This document shows, in pieces, positions 16,424 to 25,309 of a stretch of 64,000 bases of DNA (within the stretch, counting starts at the first letter, position 1; the number at the start of each line of letters is the position of its first letter). The position numbers and the translations under genes were made by a program. The notes beneath the pieces were generated by a model. That model saw only the letters and a program-made list of their open reading frames with translations, made no database searches and had not been told where the DNA came from. This DNA is from Aureispira sp. CCB-E (lineage in GTDB: Bacteria; Bacteroidota; Bacteroidia; Chitinophagales; Saprospiraceae), in NCBI RefSeq assembly GCF_031326345.1, contig NZ_CP133671.1, positions 7,041,501 to 7,105,500 of the forward strand, written 5' to 3'.

Positions 16424-18922
16424 ATGAGATTACTATTAAATATATTTTTATTGCTAAGCTTCGCCCCTCTTTACTCGGAGTTATATGCACAATGCAGTGT
16501 AACCGCTGCCATCACTTCTAATTATAACGGTCAAGACGTTTCTTGTAATGGAGCTTGTGATGGAGAAATTGCCGCTACTCCCTCTGGCGGGACTACCCCC
16601 TATACATATTTATGGTCAGGCAATCAAACTACGCCCATTATTTCAGGTATTTGTGCAGGCATTCATTCACTAACGGTTACTGATGCTGTTGGTTGTACGG
16701 CAACTACTTCTGTTACTGTCACCGATGTACCACCTCTAATGGTTAACGTTACCAACACGACTGATGTGATGTGTTTTGGAACATGTACAGGTAATGCTAC
16801 CGTTTCAGCTAGTGGAGGTCTAGGACAAGGTTATACCTATCTATGGAACGCTGCTACAGGTAATCAGACAACAGCCACAGCAACCAATCTTTGCGCAGGT
16901 ATTTACAGTGTAACTGCAACCGATTTTAATAATGGTTGTACGTCAGCTACTTCTGTCATTATCACAGAACTGTCTAGTTCTGCCCTTAATACGATTACTA
17001 CTATTACCCACCCTAGTCAAGCTGGTGCTACTGATGGAAGTATTTCAGTTACTGCCAGTGGTGGTGCTGCTCCTTATACTTACATTTGGCCAACTGGTCA
17101 AGTCGGTCCAGTTGCAGGAGGGCTTTCTTCTGGAACCTATTGCGTTACTGTAACAGATGCCAATGGATGTTCAACTATCAATTGTACAACATTATTTGAT
17201 TCACCAATTACCCTTAGAGGGCAGGTACGCTTAGATAGTAACAACAACTGTACTCCTGACATCAATGAGCCATTAATTGGTTCTCAAATTATAAAAGCAA
17301 CCAATTCCAATAGTGGGCTAGTTCAATATTTTTCTACCAATTCTAATGGATTATATGAGGCAGATTTAGACACAGGAAGTTACACTTTAGAGTATTTTCC
17401 AATCAATAGCTTATACGGAAATTCTTGCGTCAACCAAGTCAATGTTACCATTCCTACACTCAACTCAATAGATACCGTAAACTGGGTATTAGAAGCGGGA
17501 ACTCCATGCCACTTAATGGTTGTTTCAATAGGTGCACCGTTTTTGCGCATAGCAGGCGGAGGAAGTTGGTATAATGTGCACTATTGTAACAATGGCACCC
17601 TAGATGCTTACAACAGTTATATAGAAGTAAACATTGATTCTTTTTTGAACGTCACCTCAACAAGCATCGCACCTACTTCTGTTGTTGGCAATACTTATCA
17701 ATTTGATTTAGATACAGTACGTGTTGGTGAGTGTGGTAATATCTACATCTATGTTACTGTTGATGCGGCAGCCATCCCTGGACAAACACATTGTAGTTAT
17801 GCCCACATCTATCCAGATAGTTTTTGCTTGCCATTATGGAATGGTCCTATCTTAAAAGCTAGTAACACCTGCCAAAATGATTCTATTTTCTTCAAAATTA
17901 AAAATACAGGTAATAATATGCTGGCAGCAGAGGATTATTCCATTTTTGAAGATGATATTATTATTCAAATGGCACCATTTAATCTTAATGGTGGTGATTC
18001 GGTAGAAGTCATACAACCTGCCGATTTAGGAAAAACATATCGCATTCAAGCTCGCCAAGCGAATGGATTTCCCCCTCAATTAGGTCCCTCCATTGTTCAT
18101 TCTTATACCGAAGGTTGTCGTCCATTTAATAACGGTAGCTTTAATACAGGCTTCTTGACACAATACTATACAGGCAATACCGCTTATTTTATCGACAACG
18201 ACTGTCAATCTAATATTACATCTTTTGACCCTAATGATAAGGCAGCACAACCTGAAGGATATGGAAGCGCACATTACATTGAAGCCAATACACCACTAAA
18301 ATATAGAATCCGCTTCCAAAACACAGGAACCGATACTGCCTTTAATATTGTTATTGTTGATACCCTATCAACCAATGTTGATGCTAGTAGCTTATTAATG
18401 GGTGCAAGTAGCCATCCTTATACTTGGGAGTTAAGTGGCACTGGGGTTTTAACAGTTCGTTTTGATGATATTTTACTAGTAGATAGCAATGCCAACGAAC
18501 CTCTTTCTCATGGATTCTTTACGTATTCCATTAACCAAGTACCAAACTTAATCAATGGTTCTGTTATCAATAACCAAGCAGCAATTTATTTTGATTTTAA
18601 TCCTCCTATTTTTACGAATGTAACCACACATACCATTGGAGAAAACTTTATTCCTATTGTCTTAAAAATGGAAGAAGCATGGATAGAAGATATGAAAGTG
18701 CATATTTATCCCAATCCTACTTCTGGTTTAGTATATATTGACCAATTGGGAGAAAATGACATACAAATCAAGGTATTTGATCATCTAGGACGAAATCTAG
18801 TGCAAAAAAATGTTAGCGATCAACAAACAGCACTTGATTTGAATGACTTAACCAGTGGGGTTTATTATATAAATATTCAACAAAATCAAAAGACTAGCAC
18901 ACACAAAATCATAAAACAATAA
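16424..18922 (+). CDS. Secreted modular protein with three SprB repeats and a T9SS signal
   Basis: The 832-residue protein has a signal peptide (about 1-23, ending ELYAQ). Three SprB-type repeats follow (about 24-265), each with an SCNG…DG start, a GG…PYTYxW core and an SVTVTDxxGC close. Next comes a Cna-B/SdrD-like domain (RGQVRLDSNNNCTPDINEP), then a long beta-rich region. Near 610-745 is a domain beginning DPNDKAAQPEGYG with RFQNTGTDTAFNIVIVDTLS, shared with the protein at 45624-48539. The last ~75 residues (IYPNPTSGLVYIDQ…GVYYINIQQNQ) are a T9SS type A signal. It is likely a surface or extracellular adhesin; target unknown. A 16-bp hairpin terminator follows. Confidence 0.88.
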   Translation: MRLLLNIFLLLSFAPLYSELYAQCSVTAAITSNYNGQDVSCNGACDGEIAATPSGGTTPYTYLWSGNQTTPIISGICAGIHSLTVTDAVGCTATTSVTVTDVPPLMVNVTNTTDVMCFGTCTGNATVSASGGLGQGYTYLWNAATGNQTTATATNLCAGIYSVTATDFNNGCTSATSVIITELSSSALNTITTITHPSQAGATDGSISVTASGGAAPYTYIWPTGQVGPVAGGLSSGTYCVTVTDANGCSTINCTTLFDSPITLRGQVRLDSNNNCTPDINEPLIGSQIIKATNSNSGLVQYFSTNSNGLYEADLDTGSYTLEYFPINSLYGNSCVNQVNVTIPTLNSIDTVNWVLEAGTPCHLMVVSIGAPFLRIAGGGSWYNVHYCNNGTLDAYNSYIEVNIDSFLNVTSTSIAPTSVVGNTYQFDLDTVRVGECGNIYIYVTVDAAAIPGQTHCSYAHIYPDSFCLPLWNGPILKASNTCQNDSIFFKIKNTGNNMLAAEDYSIFEDDIIIQMAPFNLNGGDSVEVIQPADLGKTYRIQARQANGFPPQLGPSIVHSYTEGCRPFNNGSFNTGFLTQYYTGNTAYFIDNDCQSNITSFDPNDKAAQPEGYGSAHYIEANTPLKYRIRFQNTGTDTAFNIVIVDTLSTNVDASSLLMGASSHPYTWELSGTGVLTVRFDDILLVDSNANEPLSHGFFTYSINQVPNLINGSVINNQAAIYFDFNPPIFTNVTTHTIGENFIPIVLKMEEAWIEDMKVHIYPNPTSGLVYIDQLGENDIQIKVFDHLGRNLVQKNVSDQQTALDLNDLTSGVYYINIQQNQKTSTHKIIKQ

Positions 18923-18953
18923 GAGGTAATGTTTACCAGATTTTTTTTTAGAG

Positions 18954-19000
18954 TTTGGCAATTTGAAAAATGAATTTTCAAGTTGCCAAATTTTCTTTTT
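18954..19000 (+). terminator. Intrinsic terminator
   Basis: A 16-bp stem (18954-18969 with 18975-18990, one G·T pair, 5-base loop) is followed by TTTTCTTTTTTG. It closes the SprB-repeat gene. Confidence 0.85.
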
Positions 19001-19013
19001 TGTTTCAACAAAA

Positions 19014-19667
19014 TTAATCCTTCGCTTTTAATAAAACATTCCCCCTAGGAGGTTGAGATTTTAATTGCCGAATCAACTCTTCTTGATGGTCTTTTTCTGA
19101 TATAACTCGATAATGACTGGGAATTTGAAAGATATTTGCGTTTAAGATTTGTGCTTTTTTAGACTTAATTTGATGCGTATAAGATACATTTTCCTTATTT
19201 AAATGGAGGTATTTAGGTAGATAAGACAGATTGTTTGCATAAATAGGATAAATACAAAAATCAACTAAAATAGTCGAATCAAACAAAGCAAAATAAGTGT
19301 TTCCTAAATTATCTTCTAAAATACTTCCTTTCTTATTGGTTTGAACTTGATTTCCTTTTGAACCTACCCATTGGTAATCTTCAGACTGCTTTTCCAATAA
19401 CTTATAAACAACTTTTGTACTGGACTTTGATTCGAACAACGTATCATTTCTTAGCAATGACCAACGCCATACTTTTCCATCTATATAAATTTGTTCTAAA
19501 AACATAGAATCGGCAATGAACAAAACAATAGAATCTTCTGGAACAATTTCATCAGGATCATCAAATCGTTCAAAAACCTTATAAGTGACTTGTCCTTCGA
19601 AGTATCGTTCTTGACAGCAACAGATACACCACAACCAAGAGAATAGTATGGTTATTGCAACCTTCAT
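19014..19667 (-). CDS. Secreted protein of unknown function
   Basis: The product has 217 residues from the ATG at 19667. It begins with a signal peptide (MKVAITILFSWLWCICCCQERYF) that has several cysteines and could also be a weak lipobox. The rest is beta-rich (EGQVTYKVFERFDDPD, DSIVLFIADSMFLEQIY), resembling small GLPGLI-like or DUF4412-like periplasmic proteins, but I cannot assign a family. The frame is open ten codons upstream, which would run into the 3' end of the RNase P RNA gene, so 19667 is preferred. It could be co-transcribed with rnpB. Confidence 0.65.
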   Translation of the reverse strand: MKVAITILFSWLWCICCCQERYFEGQVTYKVFERFDDPDEIVPEDSIVLFIADSMFLEQIYIDGKVWRWSLLRNDTLFESKSSTKVVYKLLEKQSEDYQWVGSKGNQVQTNKKGSILEDNLGNTYFALFDSTILVDFCIYPIYANNLSYLPKYLHLNKENVSYTHQIKSKKAQILNANIFQIPSHYRVISEKDHQEELIRQLKSQPPRGNVLLKAKD

Positions 19668-19691
19668 AATAGTTTGATTTGAAACAAGAAA

Positions 19692-20089
19692 AAGCAACTA
19701 CAAGCCTATAAGCCGAATCCTGTACTCTACAAAGAGTCTCTATCATTTATCTAGACCAATAGTCACCTATTGGCTCTATCTGCCTACCCTCCAGCTAGAG
19801 CGAGCAACCCTACGGACTCCGAAGAGCCCATGCTGGTATACATGGCATTTCAACTCGCAAGGTTTATCCGCTACTATTGTTACCAATAATAGCCGTGCGC
19901 TCTTACCGCACGTTTTCACCCTTACTTCCAATAAAATGAAAGCGGTTATTTTCTGCGACACTTTCTGTATTTTCTTATGCAAAAGCAAAAGAAAACCCCA
20001 TCCGTTAGATGGTGCGATGCTCTGCGTTGTTCAGACTTTCCTCATGTTTGAATAGCTCAAACCCGCGATAGAGCAGCTTGTAGTTGCGC
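19692..20089 (-). ncRNA. rnpB: RNase P RNA (class A)
   Basis: Read on the minus strand, the ~398-nt segment contains the universally conserved RNase P blocks. These are GAGGAAAGTC near the 5' end, GGGTGAAAACGTGCGGTAAG with AGAGCGCAC in the middle, and ACAGGATTCGGCTTATAGG near the 3' end. The P1 helix pairs perfectly over 12 bp: 20076-20087 with 19694-19705. It forms the catalytic subunit that matures tRNA 5' ends. A TATCTTTG promoter box lies just upstream (20093-20100). Confidence 0.96.
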
Positions 20090-20092
20090 CTG

Positions 20093-20100
20093 CAAAGATA
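20093..20100 (-). promoter_or_regulatory. -7 promoter box of rnpB
   Basis: TATCTTTG on the minus strand ends three to five bases before the mapped 5' end of RNase P RNA, an ideal position for a Bacteroidota -7 element. Confidence 0.65.
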
Positions 20101-20293
20101 GGCTATATTTTGGAATAATGCTATGAGAATGCTATTTTCTATCGTTTATTATAACCTAACACAAGGTAAAAGAAAGCAGTATAGAACTATTCTAAATAAA
20201 AACAGTCTGCAAATAAGCCTGAACATAGGTTGCATAAGTGGCGTTGAATAGATATTTTGTGAGCAGAATGTAAAAATGTAACCGCAATCTTTT

Positions 20294-20301
20294 TATTTTT
20301 G
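20294..20301 (+). promoter_or_regulatory. -7 promoter box of the sdh operon
   Basis: TATTTTTG matches TAnnTTTG 76 bases before sdhC. The -33 element is not clear. Confidence 0.45.
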
Positions 20302-20377
20302 CGCCGTACAATTATAATAGCAGTACTATTATAACCTTCTTAAGAACTATATTTAAAACTAAAATTATCATTACAAC

Positions 20378-21061
20378 ATGAAGTGGATTATAGACTTTTT
20401 ACTATCCTCTCTTGGTAAGAAATTAATTATGTCGTTAACAGGTTTGTTTTTATGCCTGTTTTTAGTCGTGCATATGCTGGGGAACTTACAGTTATTCTTT
20501 GACAACACCGGAGAAACATTTAACCTCTATGCCTATCACATGACACACAATCCCTTGATTAAGGTAATTTCTTATGGCAATTACTTTTTTATCTTATTAC
20601 ATGCTGTACAAGGAATTTTGATTACAGCATATAATCGTAAAGCAAAAGGAGGTTCTTATCAAGGAAAGGAAATTGCAGATACAGAAGCAAAGCTTGCTTC
20701 AAGAAACATGAGAAACTTGGGTCTGCTCATTTTCGTATTTATCGGTTTGCATATGTGGCAATTTTGGGCACAGATGCACTTTTTTGAAATGGGCAAACAA
20801 ACCTATGATGGATTGGAAGTGAAAGACCTATATAGTCTAGTCAAAGAAGCTTTCTCTCAAGCATGGGTAGTTATTTTTTACTTAATCTCATTGGTTGCTC
20901 TAGCCTTGCATTTGATGCATGGGTTCTGGAGTGCCTTCCAAACAATGGGACTAAACAACAAAAAATATGCTCCTATTATTAGAGCCGTAGCCATGGGGTA
21001 TTCTATCCTAATCCCATTAGGATTTGCTTCTATGCCGATCGTATTTTTTGTACTTAAGTAA
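20378..21061 (+). CDS. sdhC: Succinate dehydrogenase/fumarate reductase cytochrome b subunit
   Basis: The 227-residue membrane anchor has five TM helices and is of the single-subunit, di-haem type usual in Bacteroidota. Candidate haem ligands lie in LVVHMLGN (His32), LLHAVQG, GLHMWQF and ALHLMHGFWSAFQTMG. It would take electrons from the SdhAB head to menaquinone. It is the first gene of sdhCAB, followed by sdhA after 93 bases. Confidence 0.94.
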   Translation: MKWIIDFLLSSLGKKLIMSLTGLFLCLFLVVHMLGNLQLFFDNTGETFNLYAYHMTHNPLIKVISYGNYFFILLHAVQGILITAYNRKAKGGSYQGKEIADTEAKLASRNMRNLGLLIFVFIGLHMWQFWAQMHFFEMGKQTYDGLEVKDLYSLVKEAFSQAWVVIFYLISLVALALHLMHGFWSAFQTMGLNNKKYAPIIRAVAMGYSILIPLGFASMPIVFFVLK

Positions 21062-21154
21062 TTAACTAACGAATAGGAGTTCGGCTTTGAACTCCCTCCA
21101 ACAACAACTGTTGTTATTAAAGAAATCATTGTTGAATAAAATTCATTCTATCAT

Positions 21155-23173
21155 ATGAAAAAGTTTCAGTCAAACGTACCTGAAAGTAAGACACTGGCAG
21201 AAAAATGGACCGAATACCGTTCCAATATGCCACTTGTTGCTCCTAACAATAAACGTAATATAGAAGTCATCGTAGTTGGAACAGGTTTGGCAGGTGCTTC
21301 TGCCGCTGCCACTCTTGGAGAACTAGGATACAAAGTAAAAGCTTTTTGCTTTCACGATAGCCCTCGTCGTGCGCACAGTATTGCCGCACAAGGAGGGATC
21401 AATGCTGCAAAAAATTATCAAAATGATGGTGACTCAGTTTATCGTCTATTTTATGATACAGTAAAAGGTGGTGACTACCGTTCTCGTGAGGCTAACGTAC
21501 ATCGCTTGGCAGAAGTATCTAGAAATATTATAGACCAATGTGTCGCTCAAGGAGTTCCTTTTGCAAGAGAATATGGTGGTAACTTAGCCAACCGTTCTTT
21601 TGGTGGGGTGCAAGTATCTCGTACCTTTTATGCTCGTGGGCAAACGGGGCAACAATTGTTGATTGGTGCCTACAGTGCTTTGTCTAGACAAATTTCTTTG
21701 GGGAATGTAAAAATGTACAATCGCCATGAAATGCTTGACCTAGTTGTTATTGATAACAAGGCTCGTGGTATTATTGCTCGTAATTTATTGACTGGTAAAT
21801 TAGAGCGTTTTGGTGCTCATGCAGTTGTTTTGGGTACTGGTGGTTATGGTAATGTATTCTATCTATCTACCAATGCAATGGGGTCTAATGTGACTGCTTC
21901 TTGGGTTGCTCACAAGCGTGGAGCCTATTTTGCCAATCCTTGTTTCTGTCAGATTCATCCAACTTGTATTCCTGTATCTGGTGATTATCAATCAAAGCTA
22001 ACCTTGATGTCAGAGTCCTTGCGTAACGATGGACGTGTTTGGGTTCCTAAACACAAAAAAGATGTGGAGGCTTTGAGAACAGGAAAAATGAAACCAACAG
22101 ATTTGGCAGAAGAAGACAGAGACTACTACTTGGAGCGCATCTACCCTGCTTTTGGTAACTTGGTACCTCGTGATGTAGCTTCTCGTGCTGCTAAATATCG
22201 TTGTGACGATGGACATGGTGTAGGTGCTACTGGCTTATCTGTTTACCTTGACTTTGCTTCTGCTGTTATTCGTTACGGAAAATCAGAGGCTATTTCTCAA
22301 GGAATCTCTAACCCAAGTGAGGAAGAAATTAAACAACTAGGACGTGCTGTTGTTGAAAAGAAATACGGCAACTTGTTTGAGATGTATGAAAAAATTACGG
22401 GTGAAGATCCTTACTACACTCCTATGCGTATCTATCCTGCAATTCACTATACTATGGGTGGTATTTGGGTAGATTATAATTTGGAAACTAGTATTCCTGG
22501 TTTGTTTGCAACAGGTGAGTGTAACTTCTCTGACCATGGTGCCAACCGATTGGGTGCTTCTGCTTTGATGCAAGGTTTGGCAGATGGATACTTTGTTTTG
22601 CCTTATACAATTGGTGTGTTCTTGAGCAAAGAAATTCGTACACCAATGACAGATACATCAGCACCTGAGTTTGAAGCCGTTGAAAACGATGTTAAAAATA
22701 AAATCAAGAAACTACTTAGCATTAATGGAACTCGCTCTGTGGAATCGTTCCATCGTGAATTGGGAGTAGACATTATGTGGGAATATTGTGGCATGGCTCG
22801 TAATGCTGAAGGTCTAAAACTAGGTCGTCAAAAAGTGCGTGCATTACGTGACCGTTTCTGGAAAGAGGTTTACATTCCTCACACAGATAAAGATGGGCAT
22901 GAGTTTAATCCTGAATTAGAAAAAGCATTGCGTGTGGCTGATTTCTTTGAATTAGCAGAATTAATGATGGTAGATGCTTTGGATCGTAACGAATCTTGTG
23001 GTGGGCATTTCCGTGACGAATATGCAACACCTGAAGGAGAAGCCAAACGTAATGACCAAGACTATGCTTATGTATCAGCTTGGGAGTACAATGGTTTAGA
23101 TGCGGATCCTATTCTCCACAAAGAGGAATTAACGTTCAATGACATTGAGTTGAAAACTCGTTCTTATAAATAA
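21155..23173 (+). CDS. sdhA: Succinate dehydrogenase/fumarate reductase flavoprotein subunit
   Basis: This 672-residue catalytic subunit of complex II oxidises succinate to fumarate. It shows the FAD-binding [15 protein letters not shown] fold, the flavin-linking His in [11 protein letters not shown], and substrate-site residues in QIHPTCIPV and [12 protein letters not shown]. The distal [12 protein letters not shown] and [21 protein letters not shown] motifs are also present. The length fits the menaquinone-linked family. It lies between sdhC and sdhB. Confidence 0.96.
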   Translation: MKKFQSNVPESKTLAEKWTEYRSNMPLVAPNNKRNIEVIVVGTGLAGASAAATLGELGYKVKAFCFHDSPRRAHSIAAQGGINAAKNYQNDGDSVYRLFYDTVKGGDYRSREANVHRLAEVSRNIIDQCVAQGVPFAREYGGNLANRSFGGVQVSRTFYARGQTGQQLLIGAYSALSRQISLGNVKMYNRHEMLDLVVIDNKARGIIARNLLTGKLERFGAHAVVLGTGGYGNVFYLSTNAMGSNVTASWVAHKRGAYFANPCFCQIHPTCIPVSGDYQSKLTLMSESLRNDGRVWVPKHKKDVEALRTGKMKPTDLAEEDRDYYLERIYPAFGNLVPRDVASRAAKYRCDDGHGVGATGLSVYLDFASAVIRYGKSEAISQGISNPSEEEIKQLGRAVVEKKYGNLFEMYEKITGEDPYYTPMRIYPAIHYTMGGIWVDYNLETSIPGLFATGECNFSDHGANRLGASALMQGLADGYFVLPYTIGVFLSKEIRTPMTDTSAPEFEAVENDVKNKIKKLLSINGTRSVESFHRELGVDIMWEYCGMARNAEGLKLGRQKVRALRDRFWKEVYIPHTDKDGHEFNPELEKALRVADFFELAELMMVDALDRNESCGGHFRDEYATPEGEAKRNDQDYAYVSAWEYNGLDADPILHKEELTFNDIELKTRSYK

Positions 23174-23233
23174 CGGCTAAAGAAAGAAGGAATTCTTTTT
23201 TGGTAATTATAAAAACAAAAAAAATAGAGACTT

Positions 23234-24013
23234 ATGGCTCACGATAATATAAAAGTAAACCTTTTTGTTTGGAGACAAACAGGGGTGAATGATAAAAATC
23301 CAGGCATTAAATCTTATCCAGATCTTGAAATTAACACACACATGTCTTTCTTAGAGATGTTGGACGTTTTGAATGCACACATTATAGAAAACAAAGATAA
23401 ATACCCAGAAGGTCCTGTCGCTTTTGAGCACGATTGTCGAGAAGGGATTTGTGGTGCGTGTAGTTTGGTCATCAACGGCCGCCCTCATGGTCCTATGAAA
23501 GGAACAACTACGTGTCAACTACATATGCGCCATTTTAATAATGGTGATAATATCTATATTGAACCGTTTAAAGCTGCTGCATTTCCTGTTATAAAGGATT
23601 TAGTAGTGGATCGTAGTTCTTTTGACAAGATTATTCAAGCGGGTGGTTACGTTTCGGTTAATACAGGAGGTACACCAGATGGAAATGCCGTTCCTATTGG
23701 ACAAGGAATTGCGGCTGATGCCTTTGATGCTGCGGCTTGTATTGGATGTGGTGCTTGTGTTGCTGCTTGTCCGAATGCTGCTGCAATGTTGTTTACTTCT
23801 GCGAAGGTTTCTCACTTGGCTCTATTGCCACAAGGAAAGCCTGAAGCTGCTAAACGTGTCAAAAGAATGGTTAGCCAAATGGATAAAGAAGGATTTGGTT
23901 TGTGTTCTAATATTGGTGCCTGTGAAGCGGAATGTCCTAAAGAAATTTCTTTAGACTATATCGCACAAATGAATAGAGAATATTTCTCTGCAACTTTAAA
24001 AACAACAGAGTAA
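23234..24013 (+). CDS. sdhB: Succinate dehydrogenase/fumarate reductase iron-sulfur subunit
   Basis: The 259-residue subunit carries the [2Fe-2S] ligands in [11 protein letters not shown] with a distal C in TTTCQLH. The cysteines for the [4Fe-4S] and [3Fe-4S] clusters lie in [15 protein letters not shown] and [15 protein letters not shown]. It passes electrons from SdhA to the haem/quinone anchor. It is the last gene of sdhCAB and is followed by a short hairpin (24012-24028) and then a strong terminator. Confidence 0.96.
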   Translation: MAHDNIKVNLFVWRQTGVNDKNPGIKSYPDLEINTHMSFLEMLDVLNAHIIENKDKYPEGPVAFEHDCREGICGACSLVINGRPHGPMKGTTTCQLHMRHFNNGDNIYIEPFKAAAFPVIKDLVVDRSSFDKIIQAGGYVSVNTGGTPDGNAVPIGQGIAADAFDAAACIGCGACVAACPNAAAMLFTSAKVSHLALLPQGKPEAAKRVKRMVSQMDKEGFGLCSNIGACEAECPKEISLDYIAQMNREYFSATLKTTE

Positions 24014-24047
24014 ACGATAAAATCGTTTCTTGAAATAAAATTTATAC

Positions 24048-24079
24048 AGCAGCTAAGATATATCTTGGCTGCTTTTTTG
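24048..24079 (+). terminator. Intrinsic terminator of the sdh operon
   Basis: AGCAGCTAAGATA (24048-24060) pairs with 24061-24073 (13 bp, one G·T, apex bases unpaired in practice). It is followed by TTTTT. Confidence 0.85.
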
Positions 24080-24130
24080 TTTTAGGAAGTAATGCAACCA
24101 ATAGGAAGGAGCAAACCAAATTGGATAAAT

Positions 24131-24234
24131 AAAAAAAGAGAGCTGGGGATAGCTCTCTTTTACTGTTCTCTTCTCGCCAAAAGAGTTTTTCAATCAAAAT
24201 TAATCTAGCCGTATCTCTATTAATTATAAGATTG
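24131..24234 (-). ncRNA. Candidate small RNA, three-hairpin element (copy 1)
   Basis: On the minus strand there are three hairpins in series. Hairpin III pairs CAATC/GATTG and ATTAAT/ATTAAT around a loop containing AGATACGGC. Hairpin II has a 5-bp stem (24168-24172 with 24181-24185). Hairpin I is a perfect 10-bp stem with a 6-base loop (24135-24144 with 24151-24160), followed on this strand by a T run, so it should act as the terminator. The second copy at 24767-24867 keeps the same layout with different stem sequences. CCAATAGG occurs beyond the terminator in both copies (24098, 24745). Strand and function are inferred. Confidence 0.5.
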
Positions 24235-24317
24235 ATTAGTTTTTCCACACTTTCAACTAACTTAACAATAGTAATAAGAAAGAAAGTAATGAGGATATTA
24301 AACTTGTATAGTTCACT

Positions 24318-24458
24318 TAGGGCAGATACATAACAGCTTAGGGATGTTTTTTGATCTTTTGATATACTTGGGAGGATAACATTCCAATCAAAAAACGGCT
24401 GTTAAATAAAACCTAAAAAATGATTAAATAGATACTATTGAATCACTATCTGCCCCTA
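24318..24458. ncRNA. Candidate structured RNA (three-way junction-like)
   Basis: A closing stem of 9 perfect pairs (24320-24328 with 24447-24455), extended by two more beyond a bulge, encloses two arms. Arm 1 stacks three helices: 24332-24337 with 24398-24403, a perfect 10-bp helix 24346-24355 with 24387-24396, and a 5-bp apex. Arm 2 is a 10-position hairpin with one mismatch (24422-24431 with 24435-24444). The nested arrangement is hard to reach by chance even in AT-rich DNA. It could be transcribed from either strand. A 6S-like rod or a small non-autonomous element are the alternatives. Confidence 0.4.
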
Positions 24459-24555
24459 TGACAAGGAGTTGTTCAAAAGGTTGGAATTTTTTTTACTTTT
24501 TTTTTATTTTTTTTTCAAACCTTCATTTTAAGCATTAAAATGTCTGCTATGTAAC

Positions 24556-24592
24556 GTAGTTGCACTGCTTCTATATGGTTTGAACAAGCAAT
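24556..24592 (+). repeat. Dispersed intergenic repeat, partial copy
   Basis: TTGCACTGCTTCTATATGGTTTGAACAAG resembles the GTTCACTGCTACTGCGTGGTTTCAACGG part of the family when read in short blocks. It is degenerate. Confidence 0.4.
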
Positions 24593-24766
24593 TTGTTTAG
24601 GAATAAACTTATCTAAGGTCTTCTCAACAAATCATTTGAAAAAATAAGTTTCTGATAAAATTTTTTTATCCGTTCTACTTCAATTCTATATATTATAATG
24701 TAAATATTTCCAATGGTAAGGAAAGGTAGGCAAGTCTGCATTATCCAATAGGTCAAGTATAGATAT

Positions 24767-24867
24767 ACAAAAAGGGAAGATTCCTCCTAATCTTCCCTTA
24801 AGTTTCTTCGTTAATTTCGAAGAATTCCAATCGAAATTAATAGCGGTATCTATTTAATATTAGATTG
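24767..24867 (-). ncRNA. Candidate small RNA, three-hairpin element (copy 2)
   Basis: This has the same architecture as 24131-24234. Hairpin III pairs 24828-24832 with 24863-24867 and 24836-24840 with 24854-24858, around a loop with AGATACCGC. Hairpin II is a perfect 7-bp stem (24804-24810 with 24818-24824). Hairpin I is a perfect 11-bp stem with a 6-base loop (24772-24782 with 24789-24799), followed on the minus strand by TTTTTG. Stem sequences of I and II differ from copy 1 yet still pair, which is covariation at the level of two copies. Confidence 0.5.
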
Positions 24868-25245
24868 AATATACATATAGTATTATTTTAGCACATAGGG
24901 ATAAACCCTCTTACTACTAGACGACAAATCTCATTTTGAAATGGTTGCATGAGTTGAAAAAATTTTTTGATTTATTTTTTCTTGCCATCTGTTATCAATA
25001 ACGACTGCAAATTTATTTTATTTTCCTTGGGAGTCAAAATTTATTTCATTCATTATTATAATTTTAATATTTCTTAATATTTCGTTTACATATCCAGTCA
25101 TTACTATCATTTCTAGTATGTAGTCCTGTATATAAATTTTAGCCAAAATATTTACTTATTTCTCCTCTGTAGATCAATCTATTGGAGCAATGGCAAACAA
25201 AGCTCAAGCTCTTGACAAAAAACAAGCCACAAAATAGCATCTAAA

Positions 25246-25283
25246 ATAAAAAAGACTCCAACCAAAACCAGTCAGAGTCTTTC
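25246..25283 (-). terminator. Terminator of the 2,120-aa surface protein gene
   Basis: On the minus strand AAAGACTC (25275-25282) pairs with GAGTCTTT (25251-25258) over a 16-base loop and runs into TTTTTATTTT. It lies 27 bases after the stop codon. Confidence 0.75.
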
Positions 25284-25309
25284 ATATCATCTTGTGTCTA
25301 GTCCTTTTA

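Larger units (their letters stand above)
24014..25309. other. 1.3-kb protein-free gap dense in RNA-like hairpins
   Basis: No credible coding frame exists here. In order it holds the sdh terminator, a three-hairpin element (24131-24234), a three-way-junction-like element (24318-24458), long T runs (24488-24515), a copy of the dispersed repeat (24556-24592), a second three-hairpin element (24767-24867) and the terminator of the 2,120-aa gene. The order and covariation suggest small RNA genes. I see no clear promoter box for them. Confidence 0.7.

Noticed and set aside
24042-24248. A 68-codon minus-strand frame downstream of sdhB
   Set aside because: It overlaps the sdh terminator and the first three-hairpin element. 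The second copy of that element has in-frame stops, so the conserved unit is structural, not coding.
24318-24458. Assignment as 6S RNA
   Set aside because: The closing stem and long arm are suggestive, but there is no large symmetric central bubble and the length is short, so a named call is not justified.
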